A stretch of DNA of 64,000 nucleotides from Benincasa hispida (GCF_009727055.1 NC_052351.1:8064721-8128720); one strand, 5' to 3'. Counted from the first letter of the stretch, positions 34,950 through 47,602 are shown. Numbers and translations: made by a program. The notes: generated by a model not told the origin, from the letters alone.

Positions 34950-35390
34950 CTTTTTTATCTTTCAAATTGTTATATTTTTCGTCATTTCATTTTCAATTTG
35001 GTTTCAATTTAGTCCCTCAATTTCAAAATGTTATTATCTTACGCCTTTAAGATTTAGTTTTTTTTTTTTAATCGAAGCCCTAGGCTTCAAAGTTTACACT
35101 TTTTATCTCGATTTTTCATTAAATACTTCACTTCTAGTCATTAACGTTACAATTTGAAAAAGTGACCGTTTAATGAGAAATCGATGTCAAAAGTGTAAAT
35201 CCTTAAACCTAAGGGGTAAATTAAAATAAAATTCAAATCTCGAGGTAAAATTGTAATATTTTAAAACCTAGAGACTAAATTGAAACCAAGTGCATAATTT
35301 AAAGATTAAATGTGTAATATTTTGAAATCGAATAACCAAATAAAAACTAAACTCAACATTTATAGACCAAAAATATATTTATCCCTTTTT
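34950..35390. repeat. Foldback repeat family F2, upstream of LEC2
   Basis: Left arm 'gtttcaatttagtccctcaa' and right arm 'gagactaaattgaaaccaag' are inverted. Non-coding; similar arms occur at 57925-58372. It lies 400-850 bp before the LEC2 start codon. Confidence 0.5.
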
Positions 35391-35743
35391 TGTAGAGTGC
35401 ACAAGAATAAAATTTAAGAATTACGTGGAGTTCAAAAAATAAATGAATATGTCTTTAGATGAGATATCAAATTATAAATGAAAGTGGTAGGAGAAATGTT
35501 TCAACCATTCCAAAGTTCACCCTAACTTAAACAAAGCTCAGTGGTTTGTTGAATCTTGACCCTTGGCTCACATCAATATAATGTGGTTCCCAAAATCCAG
35601 CCTCTTCCGGCCACTTGTCACTCTTCCCGCCGCCTCGGACCGCTCATTTCCCCTTCCAACTCCCTTCCCTTTTTAACCTCTCCCTTTAACCCTTAATGCA
35701 ACATTCACTCTCCCTACCTATAACCCAATTCACAAAATAACTC

Positions 35744-35778
35744 TCTTCTTCTTCTTCTTCTTCTTCTTCTTTCTTCTT
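35744..35778 (+). repeat. (CTT)n tract in LEC2 5' leader
   Basis: About eight CTT/TTC triplets followed by TTCTTCTTTG, ending 18 bp before the LEC2 start codon, so probably in the 5' untranslated region. It may vary in length between accessions. No function can be claimed from sequence. Confidence 0.7.
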
Positions 35779-35795
35779 TGATAATTTCCCTTCAT

Positions 35796-38700
35796 ATGGA
35801 CGACGACCACCACCATGAACTCCCCCCGTTCCCCTCCGCCGCCGCCGCCATTCTCCACTCTCCTCCTCCTCCTCCTCCTCCTCAAAATTTATGTTATCTC
35901 CCACCTATTCTTTCCCAAACTTGCTTGGCCCCACAATCCTATTTTTACTCAAATCCTTCTCCTTCTCTACATGAACAACTTCCCTCCCATTTTCCACCTT
36001 CTTCCACCTTTCTCACTTATGGTTTCAATGAGCCAACTAATTCTCTATTGATCCCTAAAGATGTTGAAGAAAGAAGGGCTTTGGATGCTTGGAGTACTAA
36101 AGTCGCTCGCACTAATAGAAGACTTGCTCGCCAAAGAACCCTTACTTTAACTCGAACCTCTTCTTCTTCTTCTTCCTCTGGTTGTATTAATGATGAATAT
36201 TCTAAGGGTGTAACAATAACCCACTTCCCAAACACTCTTTCGTCTCACAATAACCGCAATCTTTTCACCGTTTCTACTCCAGATAACAAGGTTACTTTTA
36301 TCAAAGTTTTCATTTTTATTGATTATTTCCCTTCCTTTCTTTCATTATTATATTTTGTGTTCTTATTTTTCTTAGATTTTGAGAATGTTGTTGAAGAAGG
36401 AGCTGAAGAACAGTGATGTTGGATCTTTGGGCAGGATTGTCCTCCCCAAGGTTTGTATTTTCTAACCCTCCTTTTAGATCTCTCACTCCCATTTTATTTT
36501 TTTCCTCTTCCAATAGAACAGTGAAAATAACATAAAACTGTGCCCCAAAAAAAAAAACCATGCAATTAGGAAAATGAAGAAGAATGGATAACTACAATCA
36601 AAATTACAAAATCCCAGTTCCCCACAACCCCCCACTCTTTTTCTATACACATACACACAACAAAATAGGAAAAATAAAACACTAGAAAATAAACCCTATT
36701 ATTGTTTTGTTGGTGCAAACAAAAAAAAAAAAACGCATTTAATAAAACACAATAATTTTTCTTTTTAATTTCTTTTCTTGATGTTGTCCTTCTAACCTTA
36801 TTTACACATCATTTTGGAATATTGAACTAATTAAAGCATTATACATATATATCATCGTGATTTGAGATTCGAATCCCAACCTCTATTTGAACTCAAAATT
36901 TAAAAAGAAAAAATGGAAATAGTTCTTTAGAATTTGATTTTCTAATATCCTTCCTTTGTTAAATTTATTTGGTATAACCTCTGTTTAATTTCCTGAGAAA
37001 TTGTAAATATAACACAGAGGGAGGCAGAAGAGAATCTTCCATTTCTCAATGATAAGGAAGGTATCCAAATTGTGGTGAGAGATGTGAACTCAAACAGAAA
37101 ATGGACAATGAAATACAAGTAAGCCCCAAAAAGAAAATCACTCTTCTAATTTCTCTTTTAATTAATGGATTCATTGGAAATTTAAACACCTTTTTTCCTA
37201 ATTAATGAGTTAATGAATTAATTAACCCCTTCAAATTCTTGTTGAGTTTAATTATTATAGGTACTGGGCAAACAACAGAAGTAGAATGTATGTTCTGGAG
37301 AACACAGGTCTCAATCTCACAAACCAACCTAATTAATTTACTTTTTTTTTTCCAAATAATTTCTCGAAATAATGATTTCCAAATTCCTTTTTTTTTTTTT
37401 TTTTAATTTTAGGGGAATTTGTTAGACAAAATGGTCTGTTGATGGGAGATTCAATGACCCTATACGAGGATGACTGCAAGAACCTCGTGAGTATTATTAT
37501 GTTATTATTTTATTATTTTGCCCTAAAATTTGACTTTTGAATTAGAAATGTTATGAAAATTAGTAAGATAATAATGATGTGTGGGTTTCCTAATATGGTG
37601 GTTTAGTAACGCTTGGGAATATGGGTATAGAGAGATGAGACCGAAAAAGAAAAGAAAAGTTAATAATAATAATAATAATAATAATATGGACAAAAAATAA
37701 CAGTGAATTTCGACACGTAAGATTTGATGTTTTATTTCTTGTTCCTATAATTACTTTGTTCTTGACAGATAAGATTTCCCACTTCGTGGGGCCATCCAAG
37801 CCGTCAGTTACATCAATCATTTTGGATTGAATTATACAAAATACATTTAAATTTTGTAGTTTGTGTAAAAAATGTTTTTAAATTTTCAAAAATTTCAAAA
37901 ATACTTTTAAATTTTCAATATTAGTTCAAAAGTACTTAATTTTGGATGGAAAACTTGTAGTTCTTTTGTATAAAAAAATATCATGAAGTTTCAAATGGTT
38001 AAAAATACACTTTAAAGTTTTTAAAAAAAAATACCCTTATTATTATATGAATACAGATGGTTAATATCGTCTTGATCTCTCATCCCTTCTTCAATACAAA
38101 TTTAATTGTGTTAATATACAATTACATTTTTTTATTTCACTATTTATTGTTTTGGTATGTTTTGAGATATTTTGATTTTGAAAATTTGTAAGATCTTACA
38201 GAACTTAAAATTTTGGTTGTTGAGAAATTTGTATAATTTAAGAATTTGATAATTAAGAGAAAAATGAGAGTATCTATATGAAAGAAAGATATCTATAAAA
38301 AATATAAAATTGGTTCTTTTCGAACTTAAGAAAACTTCAAATATATGGAGCATCATATTAACGATATGAGTATTTATTAATTTTTTTCTTAATTTTAAAG
38401 TTATTTTTGCATGATGTATTAACGATTTCTGTTCACATATTATTTATGAAAGTATCTTTTAACTTTTTTTAAGTTAAGGATATTTTTGAAAATTTTTGAA
38501 AGTTTTGGGTACTTTTGAAACAAAACTAATGGTAAGAGTATTTTTGAACTCTTTTAGAAATTTTAAGGGTATTTTTGAAACTCTTGAAGGTTTAAGGGTC
38601 TTTTTGACGCATAGCAAAAAGTTTTGTGATATTTTTTAATTTAGCGTTTGTTTTAATTTAATTATTCTTCATAATCTACAATTCATTTTCTAAAGCTCTA

Positions 38701-40593
38701 TTGGATATCTATTTAAATCTCGTTTGGTAATCATTTTGATTTTTGTTTTTTGTTTTTAAAAATTAAGCACATTTTCTCTTCATTTCTTATATTGATTTGC
38801 ATCTTTCTTCTTATGCCCAGTTTGTAACGATTTAATTTTTTTGTTTTTGTTTTTGAAAATTAAGTCTTTTTCATCTACATTTCTTACAATATTTTACACA
38901 TTTCTTAAGTACAATAGTTGAATTTTTAGCCAAATTCCAAAAATATCTTTTTGAAAGTTACTTTTTTTAGCTCTCAAAATTTGGCTTAAATTTCTAAACC
39001 ATTGGTGAAAACTAAATAATATAAGAAGAAATGTGAAGGTGGAAGTATTGTCATAGGATTAATTTTCAAAAATAGAAACAAAAAACAAAATGGTTATCAA
39101 GCGGGACTTTAGGTTTTTGTTTTTTATTTTTTTTTTTTTAATTAAATCTATAGAGACTATTTCTACCTTCAAATTTCTTCTTTTAAAAATTAGTTTATGT
39201 TTTTAGAATTTTGTTAAGATTTCAACTATTGCACTTAAGAAAGATGCAAATCATTGTAAGAAATGTAGAGGAAATGGACTTAATTTTCATAAATTTTAGA
39301 AAAACGAAATGGTTACGAAATGGTTTAAATTTTTTGTTTTCTTTAATACAATTTTTATTCATAAGATTTTTAAGTTAAAATATTATTTTAGTTTATATAG
39401 TTTTGTTTTATTTTAGTTTTTGTACTTTCAGATTTCAAGTTAGTCGATATAATTTTAATAAATCTCGAAGTTAAAGTTAAATTATAAATTTGGTCCTCTA
39501 ATTCGAAGAAAGTTAAACCTTAGTTCTTATGGCTTATAATTAGGATTTAATCTTTATAGTTTTATCTTGATGTATTATTAAACAATAGAGACTAAATTCT
39601 AACTTTTAAAATTGTAAGGACTAAATTTAACTTTATTCTATAATGATCAAATTTACCATTTAACTTAAATTTAACCATTTGAAGTTAATTTTAATCCAAG
39701 CCAATCAAATAACGGTAGTAATTTTCATGGAAGAAAAAGCACAATATGAAAATGCTAATATAGGCTTTTTCAATAACTATTTTAATTAACATTGTTTATA
39801 AAATAGTAACTAAACTTAGTAACTAAAATTTAATTAAATTCAAAGTAGATTGATCAAATTAATACTTTAGCCTAATTTAAATTAGGCTAAATTCTTCTAA
39901 ATCTATTCACAAACTTTGAGGTTGATTTTAACCATATTTATATCATTTTAAAAGTTTAACTTCTCCGAATTTCATGATTGATACAAATATGCCCTTAACA
40001 ATTTTACAGTTAGAATGTATAGGTTATGGAAAATTGAGACGGTTGTTGAGTTATAAATTGAGCAACGATTGTTATGTTAAATATATTATGATTATGTGTG
40101 TATATTATATGGTTGTACATGAGGACAGTACGTGGCGGTTGAAAGAGGAGAGAATCATTCAAGAATGGAAGAAAATTATAACCACAAGCAGCAGCAGCAA
40201 CAGCAACAGCAAAAGCAGCAGTTTGGTCTGTCAAACATGGAGATTAAAGACGAAGAAGAAGATGCTTCTTTAGCTTTGTTGATCGAAGAGCTCAAACACA
40301 AAGCCGACGATCACGAACCCAACGCGCCGCCCTGCTGCACCGATTATTCCTACTTCACCACTTCTACAATGACGGGAGGTGCCACAATTAAAGGGAATTT
40401 TAATAATAATGCCACAAATATTAATTATAAGGAAGTAATGGAAGATTTGCAGGGGATTAATAATAATAATAATAGTAGTAGTAATAGTAATAATGGGTAT
40501 GAAGATTGCTTTGGAGGGCTGGACACTCTGCCTGAAGTTAGTGGATTCAAGTTCCCTCTTTTTGATAATTTAAGTAACAATGACAGAACGTGA
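35796..40593 (+). CDS. LEC2: B3-domain transcription factor, LEC2 type
   Basis: Six exons predicted from GT/AG sites and B3 homology: 35796-36290, 36376-36450, 37018-37118, 37261-37307, 37413-37486 and 40129-40593, giving 418 aa (Arabidopsis LEC2 is 363). The N-terminal part is proline-rich (residues 23-29), then has a basic B2-like segment (TKVARTNRRLARQR, 101-114) and a serine run. The B3 DNA-binding domain (about 169-270) contains KELKNSDVGSLGRIVLPK, KWTMKYK, NNRSRMYVLENTGEFV and YEDDCKNL. VGSLGRIVLPK and the later EEEDASLALLIEEL favour LEC2 over FUS3. Exon 6 has polyGln (285-295) and polyAsn tracts. The family activates seed-maturation and embryo-identity genes in the nucleus through RY (CATGCA) sites. 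Intron 5 is 2642 bp. Junctions are predicted, not confirmed by transcripts. Confidence 0.93.
37661..37686. repeat. (TAA)n microsatellite in LEC2 intron 5
   Basis: Eight to nine TAA units near the start of the last LEC2 intron. Confidence 0.85.
37830..38640. repeat. Foldback repeat in LEC2 intron 5
   Basis: Left part ('caaaaatttcaaaaatactt') and right part ('gggtatttttgaaactctt') are mutually inverted around an AT-rich centre, forming an approximately 800-bp foldback. No coding frame. Confidence 0.5.
38715..39330. repeat. Foldback family F1, two copies in LEC2 intron 5
   Basis: One copy at about 38715-39112 ('tttggtaatcattttg' to 'aatggttatcaagcggg') and a shorter, oppositely oriented copy at about 39113-39330 ('ctattgcacttaagaaagat'). 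Together with the repeat at 37830-38640 they account for more than half of intron 5. Confidence 0.55.
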
Positions 40594-42141
40594 CCAATTC
40601 CCGAACCCCAACCGTCACCTGCACTTTTCTCTTTTACTTTAAATTAATATTACTTATTATAAATCTGTATTATCTTTCTTTTTCATATGTTTGTATTCCT
40701 ATTTGTAGTTCTACATTACTTTATTTTCTCAACTCCTTTTTTCTTTTATTTTCAAAACTACATTTTTATTTTTCAATTCTTTTGTTATAATTTATGAGCA
40801 TTTTTCCTTCTTAATTTTGTTGTCATATTGGTAATTAAAACTGTTTTCTTTTAGTTCGAAATGATGGATGTGATAATTGAGATACCTTCTTCGATGCAAT
40901 TGCTTTTTGTTTCTTAAATTTGTTTTATATAGTGCTATCTTTCACTTACAATACAAATCTAAATTTGTTTTGTCCCAATAAATCCAATATAGTTCTGTCC
41001 AACTTAATTATAAATATTGCATGCAAATTTTTTTTTAAATGATTGCTTAAATTAAAAAAAAAAAAAAAAACATGAAATGCATGATCCATAAATAAATCAT
41101 AACCTCATTTTCCAAAACTCTAAGCAATACATGTGTACTTCAAAAAAAAAATAAGATAAAGTGCAATCCATAGTTTATTTTTAAAAAAATACAAAATTAT
41201 TGAACAAAAAAGCCTGCAAACAAAAATAATCCATCATAAAAAGAACATTATTTATGTAAAAAAAATAAAGTACTAAATATATCTGATATATAAACTCAAT
41301 TCAACATCACAAACCTCTAAAACACAAATATTTGAACACACATACATATGAATTATAGAATCATAAGCTATCTCGCGCCTCAAAACAACCCCTAATCAAC
41401 ATATAATTAATATCTTGACTTATGTAAAATATAGAAACTAAAGTTAAGATTTATTAAAACTGCCCTAACTAAAACTAGACAACTAAAAGTATTGGAACTA
41501 AAATGCTATTTCAACTTTTTTTTTTTTTTTTTTAAATCTCCCTCACCTTTTATTTGTTACCACCATGCATTGTATTTATAATTAGGTCACGTTTATCTTG
41601 GTTCGATGGTAATTTGAAAAGTGAGTCCCATTTTGATTACATTTAATGGTGTTTACTTATGTTTTGCATCGCATTGACACATGGGGCTACGTCCAAATCT
41701 ATAAATAAATAACGCAAACCGATTAACGAGCAAAAAGGGTAATCAATCTAATTGCATATTTCGTCACAATTACTATTACGGTTATGGTTATGGTCATGGT
41801 TACTAATGTTGTTACTATTTCATATAAAAAACTATGAATTTTGATACGTTTATTATTATTATTATGTTACAACTCTCAGGAGCAAAGGTAAGCATAAAGA
41901 TAACGATAAATTTGACAAAATACCTAATTTTGAACAAACGCGATCAAAAGTAATACAATTGTGATATAATATGTTAATAAAAATTATATTACGATTACAC
42001 AAATTTTCATTATGTATCGGTAAACCTGGCAAAGACTATCTCAAAATAAGTAATTCTTCCCAAAGATCATCCAAAATAATCAAATTTGTTTTTCAAAATG
42101 GAATTATCCGTTTATCCGGCACCAGCAGTCAGACCAAATTG
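40594..42141. other. LEC2-rps5 intergenic region
   Basis: LEC2 3' region, AT-rich spacer and rps5 promoter. No further gene seen. It contains an RY palindrome at 41018-41025 and a poly-T run near 41516-41534. Confidence 0.6.
41018..41025. promoter_or_regulatory. RY palindrome TGCATGCA downstream of LEC2
   Basis: TGCATGCA contains the RY core CATGCA on both strands, 425 bp after the LEC2 stop codon; another TGCATG core is at 41078-41083. RY is the known binding site of the B3 family to which LEC2 itself belongs. A regulatory role is inferred only. Confidence 0.3.
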
Positions 42142-42154
42142 AAACGACGTCGTT
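42142..42154. promoter_or_regulatory. Palindromic promoter motif of rps5
   Basis: AAACGACGTCGTT, an ACGT-centred palindrome 120-132 bp before the rps5 ATG. I recall this type of palindrome as enriched in promoters of constitutively expressed plant genes, which would suit a plastid ribosomal protein. Its role here is inferred. Confidence 0.45.
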
Positions 42155-42273
42155 GCAACGGAATTTCTTCCCTCATAATTCGTCGTCGCCTTACCCCGTG
42201 TAGAGTCGATTGGGGATAAGCCTCCATCTCTTAAGTCTGAACCCACAAACAAACCTTCTCAATCCTTCCATCA

Positions 42274-43987
42274 ATGGCTTCTTCAACTCTCGTCCCCATT
42301 TCCTCTCTTTCCCTCCGCTCTTCTCCTTCCCACCGCCTCCCAATTCCACTATTCAAGCCTTTCACTGTCCTCCACTCCGCCGTATCCGTTCCCCCAATCT
42401 CTTCCTCTTCCTCCTCCTTCATTCTCTCTGCAACTCCACCCAAATCCTCCGACATCGACACCACCTTCTTCGACAACGTCACTCCCCAAGAAGACGTCGT
42501 TTACGACCCCCCCGAAGTCCCCGAAGGCTTCGTTCCCCCTCCCTCCTTCGACGAAGGCCCTCCCGAAAGCGAGGACGAAATTGCCGCCGCTTACGAGGAA
42601 ATCTATGGCCCGGCTTACAGTGGAGTCAGTGTTCTCGGAAACGACATTTATGTAATGGATTCCAAGGTCAAGAAAGTGGGCGGATTCGGCTCCAAGGCCA
42701 AGAAGGACAAGCCGCGAGACGGGTTCGATGAGCGGGTTGTTCAGGTTCGGAGGGTTACTAAAGTGGTTAAAGGTGGGAAACAGTTGCATTTTAGGGCAAT
42801 TGTTGTTGTGGGCGATAAACAGGGCCAAGTGGGTGTTGGTGTTGGTAAAGCTAAGGAAGTCATTGCCGCTGTTCAGAAATCGGCGGTTAATGCTCGCCGG
42901 AACATTGTCACCGTTCCCATGACTAAGTACCTAACATTTCCCCACAGGTTCGTGATTTTATTTTCGATTTATGAACTAGAATTTTTAGGCTTATTTTCGA
43001 ATTTTGGGTGATCTACTGTTCTAGCTCTATTGTGTTAAGCCTTTGGTTTGCTGATAATGGGAATAGATTCAATTAGGAAAATGGGACTTAAACCCAATGT
43101 GTTGATAAGGCAAACATTACCATTTCAAAGGTGGATACTGGATGGTTCATTCCCACATCTGCAATGGGATTTAAGGAAGAGTAGAATTGGATGAGTATTT
43201 TGATTTATAGGAATGTTTTACTTCACTGTCTGCTGAGTACTCTAATCCTTGCTTCAACACTAAATTGGCTTTGTTTTAAGTTAGTTAATACGAATCCTGT
43301 AGTCTGTAGACAGTCTGAACTTTGAATCCTCATTGCAAGTTGGTCATTGGAGGTGTTTGCTGCTTCGGTGGCTGAATCTTCTTGATATTTTTAATCGTCT
43401 ATTGTAGATGGCTTGGTATATTTCACAGTTATGTCTAAAGTATGCTAAAATTAGACTGTAGAGAACTTGTTGTTACGATTGATCTTCCAGTGTTCTTTCT
43501 ATGGCTGAAAGAATTAGTACCTAATTAGCATCTGGACAACTACAGATATATAGAATGCTTTCCCTTTCTAGACGCAAATGTAAAGACTTAAAAGTATAGC
43601 AGGTTCCAGGAAACGAGAAGCTAAACAAGGAAGCTTCAAATTATGAATGCCAGTGAACAATATTTTAGTCATATTCATATCATGGGTCGCTGTGTGTTAT
43701 TGTAAATACTGGCTAAGGAGAGTGTGGAAAATTGCAGGTCGGAGGGAGATTATGGAGCAGCAAAAGTAATGCTAAGACCTGCTTCTCCTGGTACTGGTGT
43801 GATTGCTGGTGGAGCAGTGAGAATTGTCCTCGAAATGGCAGGTGTCGAGAATGCGTTAGGGAAGCAACTTGGAAGTAACAATGCCCTCAACAATGCTAGG
43901 GCAACGGTGGTCGCCGTGCAGAAGATGAAACAGTTTAGAGACGTCGCGCAGGAGCGTGGCATCCCCATGGAAGAGTTGTGGAAATGA
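42274..43987 (+). CDS. rps5: Plastid 30S ribosomal protein uS5c (nuclear gene)
   Basis: Two exons, 42274-42947 and 43738-43987, joined through a GT-AG intron of 790 bp in phase 2, giving 307 aa (the Arabidopsis plastid S5 is of similar size). Residues 1 to about 55 are rich in Ser/Pro without acidic residues, typical of a chloroplast transit peptide. An acidic, proline-rich plastid-specific extension follows (about 60-120). The S5 N-domain lies at about 149-215 ([14 protein letters not shown], then [19 protein letters not shown]). The C-domain lies at 226-300 ([20 protein letters not shown], then [13 protein letters not shown]). S5 sits at the mRNA entry region of the small subunit and contributes to decoding accuracy. 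The protein would act in chloroplast translation. The start is the first ATG with a transit peptide in frame. The splice restores [10 protein letters not shown] continuity. Confidence 0.95.
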
Positions 43988-45800
43988 AGAGGGAAAGGGT
44001 GAGATTTTTCTTGTCTCATTTTTTGCTTTGACGTATATTAGTGCAATCTATTCTTGTAACTTAGTGTTGTAAAAACGACAGTGGGGCTTCATTCCTTCGT
44101 TTCTTATTTTATCTCCTTACAACATATATAAGTTGACATAGCCTTGAAAAGCAAGTATATTTCTTTGTCTGTTGCTTCATTCTGTAGATGGGTTTTATAA
44201 CAATGTTACGATGTTGAAGAACAGTGTGTTAAGTTTTTAACTTGGGTTTGGTGTGGGAGAGTCTGAGCTATCTGAAAATGTCATACAAGTTAAACCCGAC
44301 ATAATCCATGGTTTATAAACTTTGAGGTTGTGTCTATTTGATTATTGAATTTTCAAAAGTGTTTAATAAAATCCTAAACTTTCAATTTGTCTAATAGATT
44401 TCTAAACTTTTAATTTGTGTCAAATAAATCTCTAGAACTTTTAGTTTTGTTATTAATAGATCTCTGAAAATTTTTAGAATGGATCCTTTTTAGATATAAA
44501 TTTGAATTTTGTTGAATTAAACCTTAAACATAATTTTTTTTAAAAAAAAAAAACCTGTAAATTTTTTTTTTAAAAAAATTAGAAATTAAATTTGTAAAAA
44601 AAGAACTAAATTGACAGCAAATCCCAAAGTTAAGGGAATAAACTTGGAATTTAACTTATTTCTAATTAAAACTTTAAAATTTTAATTGTGTAGGTTGATT
44701 TTTGGTTGCAAAGTCAGTGTAGACTCTACTTGTACCTGTAGAATTGGTATACATGCTATATTTTGGGAATTTGAAGGTGCAGATTTATTTAGTTTTAATC
44801 TCTAAGAATGTTTGAAGCAAAGGGTTGCTTATTATGATTCAAGATTATTATATTTGGATTATAATAGTTCATATTTGAGGGATAGATTATTTTAGTTTAG
44901 ATTATAATAGTATGTATTTAAATGTAAAATAGTAAATATTGTAGAGTTTTAAAATAGTGTTGGCTGTAGTTAATTGGGGTTTTAAAATAGTATTTATTGT
45001 AAAGGTGGTTATCATAGTCTTAGGACAATCTTTTCTCAAAAACTCCTAAAATTTTATAAGTATTCGTGTGAAACTTTAAACCCCTAAAAGAAAAAGAAAA
45101 AAAAAATTTGTTTTTATAATATTCTAGAATATATGATCCTTTGTAATGTTTCTAAAATTTGGAACTCTTTCAGTGATGCTGTATATTCACCCGAAAGATG
45201 AATAGTTACATAAACCCAACTGCAGAGATATTGATCAAGGAGAATCCTAAACAACAACAGATCCTGACCATTACATTTTCTCTGTTTAGAGTTTGAATCT
45301 AGTTTCCATTTGAAAAATTATCCAAAATAATACTTTTTAGATTTCACATTATAATAATAGCACTCTTTATGAAAACTCGTTAAAAGAGTTTATCTTGGTC
45401 TACTTGAGTGAGATCGACCCTGAGATTGGGTTAGAATTTTGATATAAACAAATCATCTACTTGTATGTAATCATTTACTCGAAAAGTAATTTTATAAATA
45501 TGTCCTCAATAATAATAATATTATATTATTATTTGAGAAACCTATCGATTGGCTTGCTCAACAAGGCTCTAAAAAAACTTCCCAAAAATTCCCAATTGTT
45601 TGGAAGTTCTTAAACCTTCATATCCCATCTTTTTGCAAAAAGATGTTGGTATTTTTGCACTGAGATTATATAATTTTTCCGAGATTTTGAATGATTTTAT
45701 TAATTTTATTTGTACACTTGTATGAATTTTTTCAGGATGTCTTGTATATTTGTTTGCTCGAGGGTGAATAGAAGGAGAATGAGAAAAAAAATGTAGGGGG
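43988..45800. other. Gene-free stretch after rps5
   Basis: rps5 3' region, then AT-rich DNA with a foldback-like repeat at about 44320-44690 ('ctctagaacttttagtttt' with inverted counterparts). No gene recognised. Confidence 0.5.
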
Positions 45801-45813
45801 ACAGTTGAAATGA

Positions 45814-47379
45814 TTGATTGTCAACATCAAAATAAAGTATGAGGAATTTTTACGGGAAATATATAGAATTAGTGAGATAAATTTCGTTGAGTTTGATTTG
45901 GTTATAATGTGTTTTTACAATGTTAGACTGAATATACCTCCCTTTGTGATCAATAATCAAGAAGATCTTCATTTTTTCTTAACCAGTGACGCATGTGTCT
46001 CAAATGACTCTTTTGGTATCGAAGTTACTAGAAGTAGTCCATAAATCTAGGAGTATGGTACTATCATTTCATATTTGAATGGCTCAAAATGTTCCCTCAT
46101 TCGCATTCACCTTGAGTTTATTCTCGAATACAATATGGGTTCAAATGAAGTGCGATCATTAAGTCCATTGAATAATAATGTATGTCCATTAGAATTTGGA
46201 GACGATATAGGTGGGTTATTCAATAGAGAATATGTGGATATATCTGAGGCTGCTGTTAATGATAAGTCTGTATATGACATGAACATGTCAATGAGTTCTG
46301 ATTTCAACATTAATGTGGAGGACATGGTTATATCTGAGGCGATTGTTAATGCTGATTATGTGGCTCATGTTGACTTGATGAATGACCAGAACTCGATGGC
46401 CAGAGAGTTAGGTTCGATGTTGAATGTAGAATCAAGGACTGACAGAGGACCGTTGGGTGATAGTAACCCGACAACTAACGACGAGTAATGTATGGATTCA
46501 GTAGCAAGTGGTGAACTGTGTGTCAGCCGTAAAAAGAGGAAGCATATTGAAAAATTAATGGCGAGCACCATCGTCGTCTCATCCGAGTCTACTTTAGAAG
46601 ATGTTCGGCTTGGTAATTTATTTTTAAGCAAAAAAGTTTTGGCTAAGAAACTGTCTATCTTTTCCATGAGGAAGAACTTCCAATATCATGTCGATAGATC
46701 TACTAAGAAGTTATATATTTTAAGATGCGTAGAGTCGACCTGTAAATGGAAGGACAGAGCCATTAAAATGAAAGGCTTTGATATGTTCAAAATTACTAAA
46801 TATGTTAGTGCTCACACATGCCAGAAGATCTTAAGAAAACATATCATAAACAAGCTAAGAGTTGGATTACAGCTAAACTGATTAATTAAAATACCAAGAT
46901 GTTAGCGGTGGTTATAAATCGAAGGAAATCATTTAAGACTTTCATAAGGAGTACAGGGCGGACATTAGTTACGAGAAGGCATGATGGGCTAGGAAGTTGC
47001 GATGTCCTTAACGAGAGGGTCCTTTAGAGAATCATTTCATTTGTTACCATATTATGGAGAAGTGTTGAAAATTTCCAATCATGGTACTCAATATGAATTA
47101 GAGATTGATCCTATTGGGAATTTTAAGTACGTGATCCTAATGGGAATTTTAAGTATGTGTATATGGCACTTGGCATTGCAATTAGAGGTTTTCTGAACTG
47201 CATCAGGACAGTCATTGTGGTTGATGCTGTGTCTATTGATGCTAATAAGAAAATATAACCGCTTGCTTTCGTGTTAGGGGATAAAGAAAATGATGATTCG
47301 TGGACATGGTTCATTGAAGGTTGCAAGCAACTATTGGTGTGATTAATGGGATGGTGTTTGTATCTGATCGATACAAAAA
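45814..47379 (+). pseudogene. Mutator-like transposase (MULE/MuDR) relic, 5' part
   Basis: Fragments in order: an N-terminal PB1-like region (YEEFLREIYRISEINFVEFD, then INNQEDLHFFL); an acidic linker (46075-46488); the MuDR DNA-binding region (LFLSKKVLAKKL, NFQYHVDRSTKKLYILRC, ITKYVSAHTC) at 46492-46881; and the start of the transposase core (SFHLLPYYGEVLKISN, then YELEIDPIGNFKYV, FLNCIRTVIVVDA and DKENDDSWTWFIEG). There are several stops and frameshifts, one from a 26-bp tandem duplication at 47107-47158. The relic ends exactly where the copia-C LTR begins. A candidate C-terminal zinc knuckle of the same protein is on the far side of the insertions at 55448. Confidence 0.8.
47107..47158 (+). 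repeat. 26-bp tandem duplication in MULE
   Basis: GATCCTATTGGGAATTTTAA... at 47107-47132 is repeated at 47133-47158 with two changes. Since 26 is not a multiple of three, it shifts the transposase frame inside the DPIGNFKYV segment. Confidence 0.8.
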
Positions 47380-47590
47380 TGTTGAAAATAGGGTTATTAA
47401 CCTAGGGGCGTTTATGTAATTTTGTAGACCCCTAGGGTTTCCTAATGTCTATTTATACAGTGTGTCCCTATGTATTTAGTGTATCAGATTAAAATAATAA
47501 GAAAAAGTCTCTATATCGTGGTTTTTCTCCCTATACTAGGGTTTTCACGTAACTGTGTCGTTATTCTCTTTCCTACTTTTATTTTTAACA
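47380..47590 (+). mobile_element. Copia-C 5' LTR (211 bp)
   Basis: TGTTGAAAATAGGG at 47380 to ...TTTTTAACA at 47590, directly followed by a canonical primer-binding site. It includes a TATA-like TATTTATAC at about 47450. This is one tenth of the copia-A LTR length. No 3' partner is present. Confidence 0.8.
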
Positions 47591-47602
47591 TGGTATCAGA
47601 GC
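47591..47602 (+). other. Copia-C primer-binding site
   Basis: TGGTATCAGAGC abuts the LTR end without a gap; complementary to initiator methionine tRNA. Confidence 0.88.

Noticed and set aside
36862..36895. tRNA-like B box (GATTCGAATCCC) in LEC2 intron 2
   Set aside because: No A box at proper distance and no fold; the word alone is common.
42210..42731. 173-codon frame and several - strand frames over rps5 exon 1
   Set aside because: Shadows of the rps5 coding sequence in other frames, with Arg/Pro-rich artefact composition.
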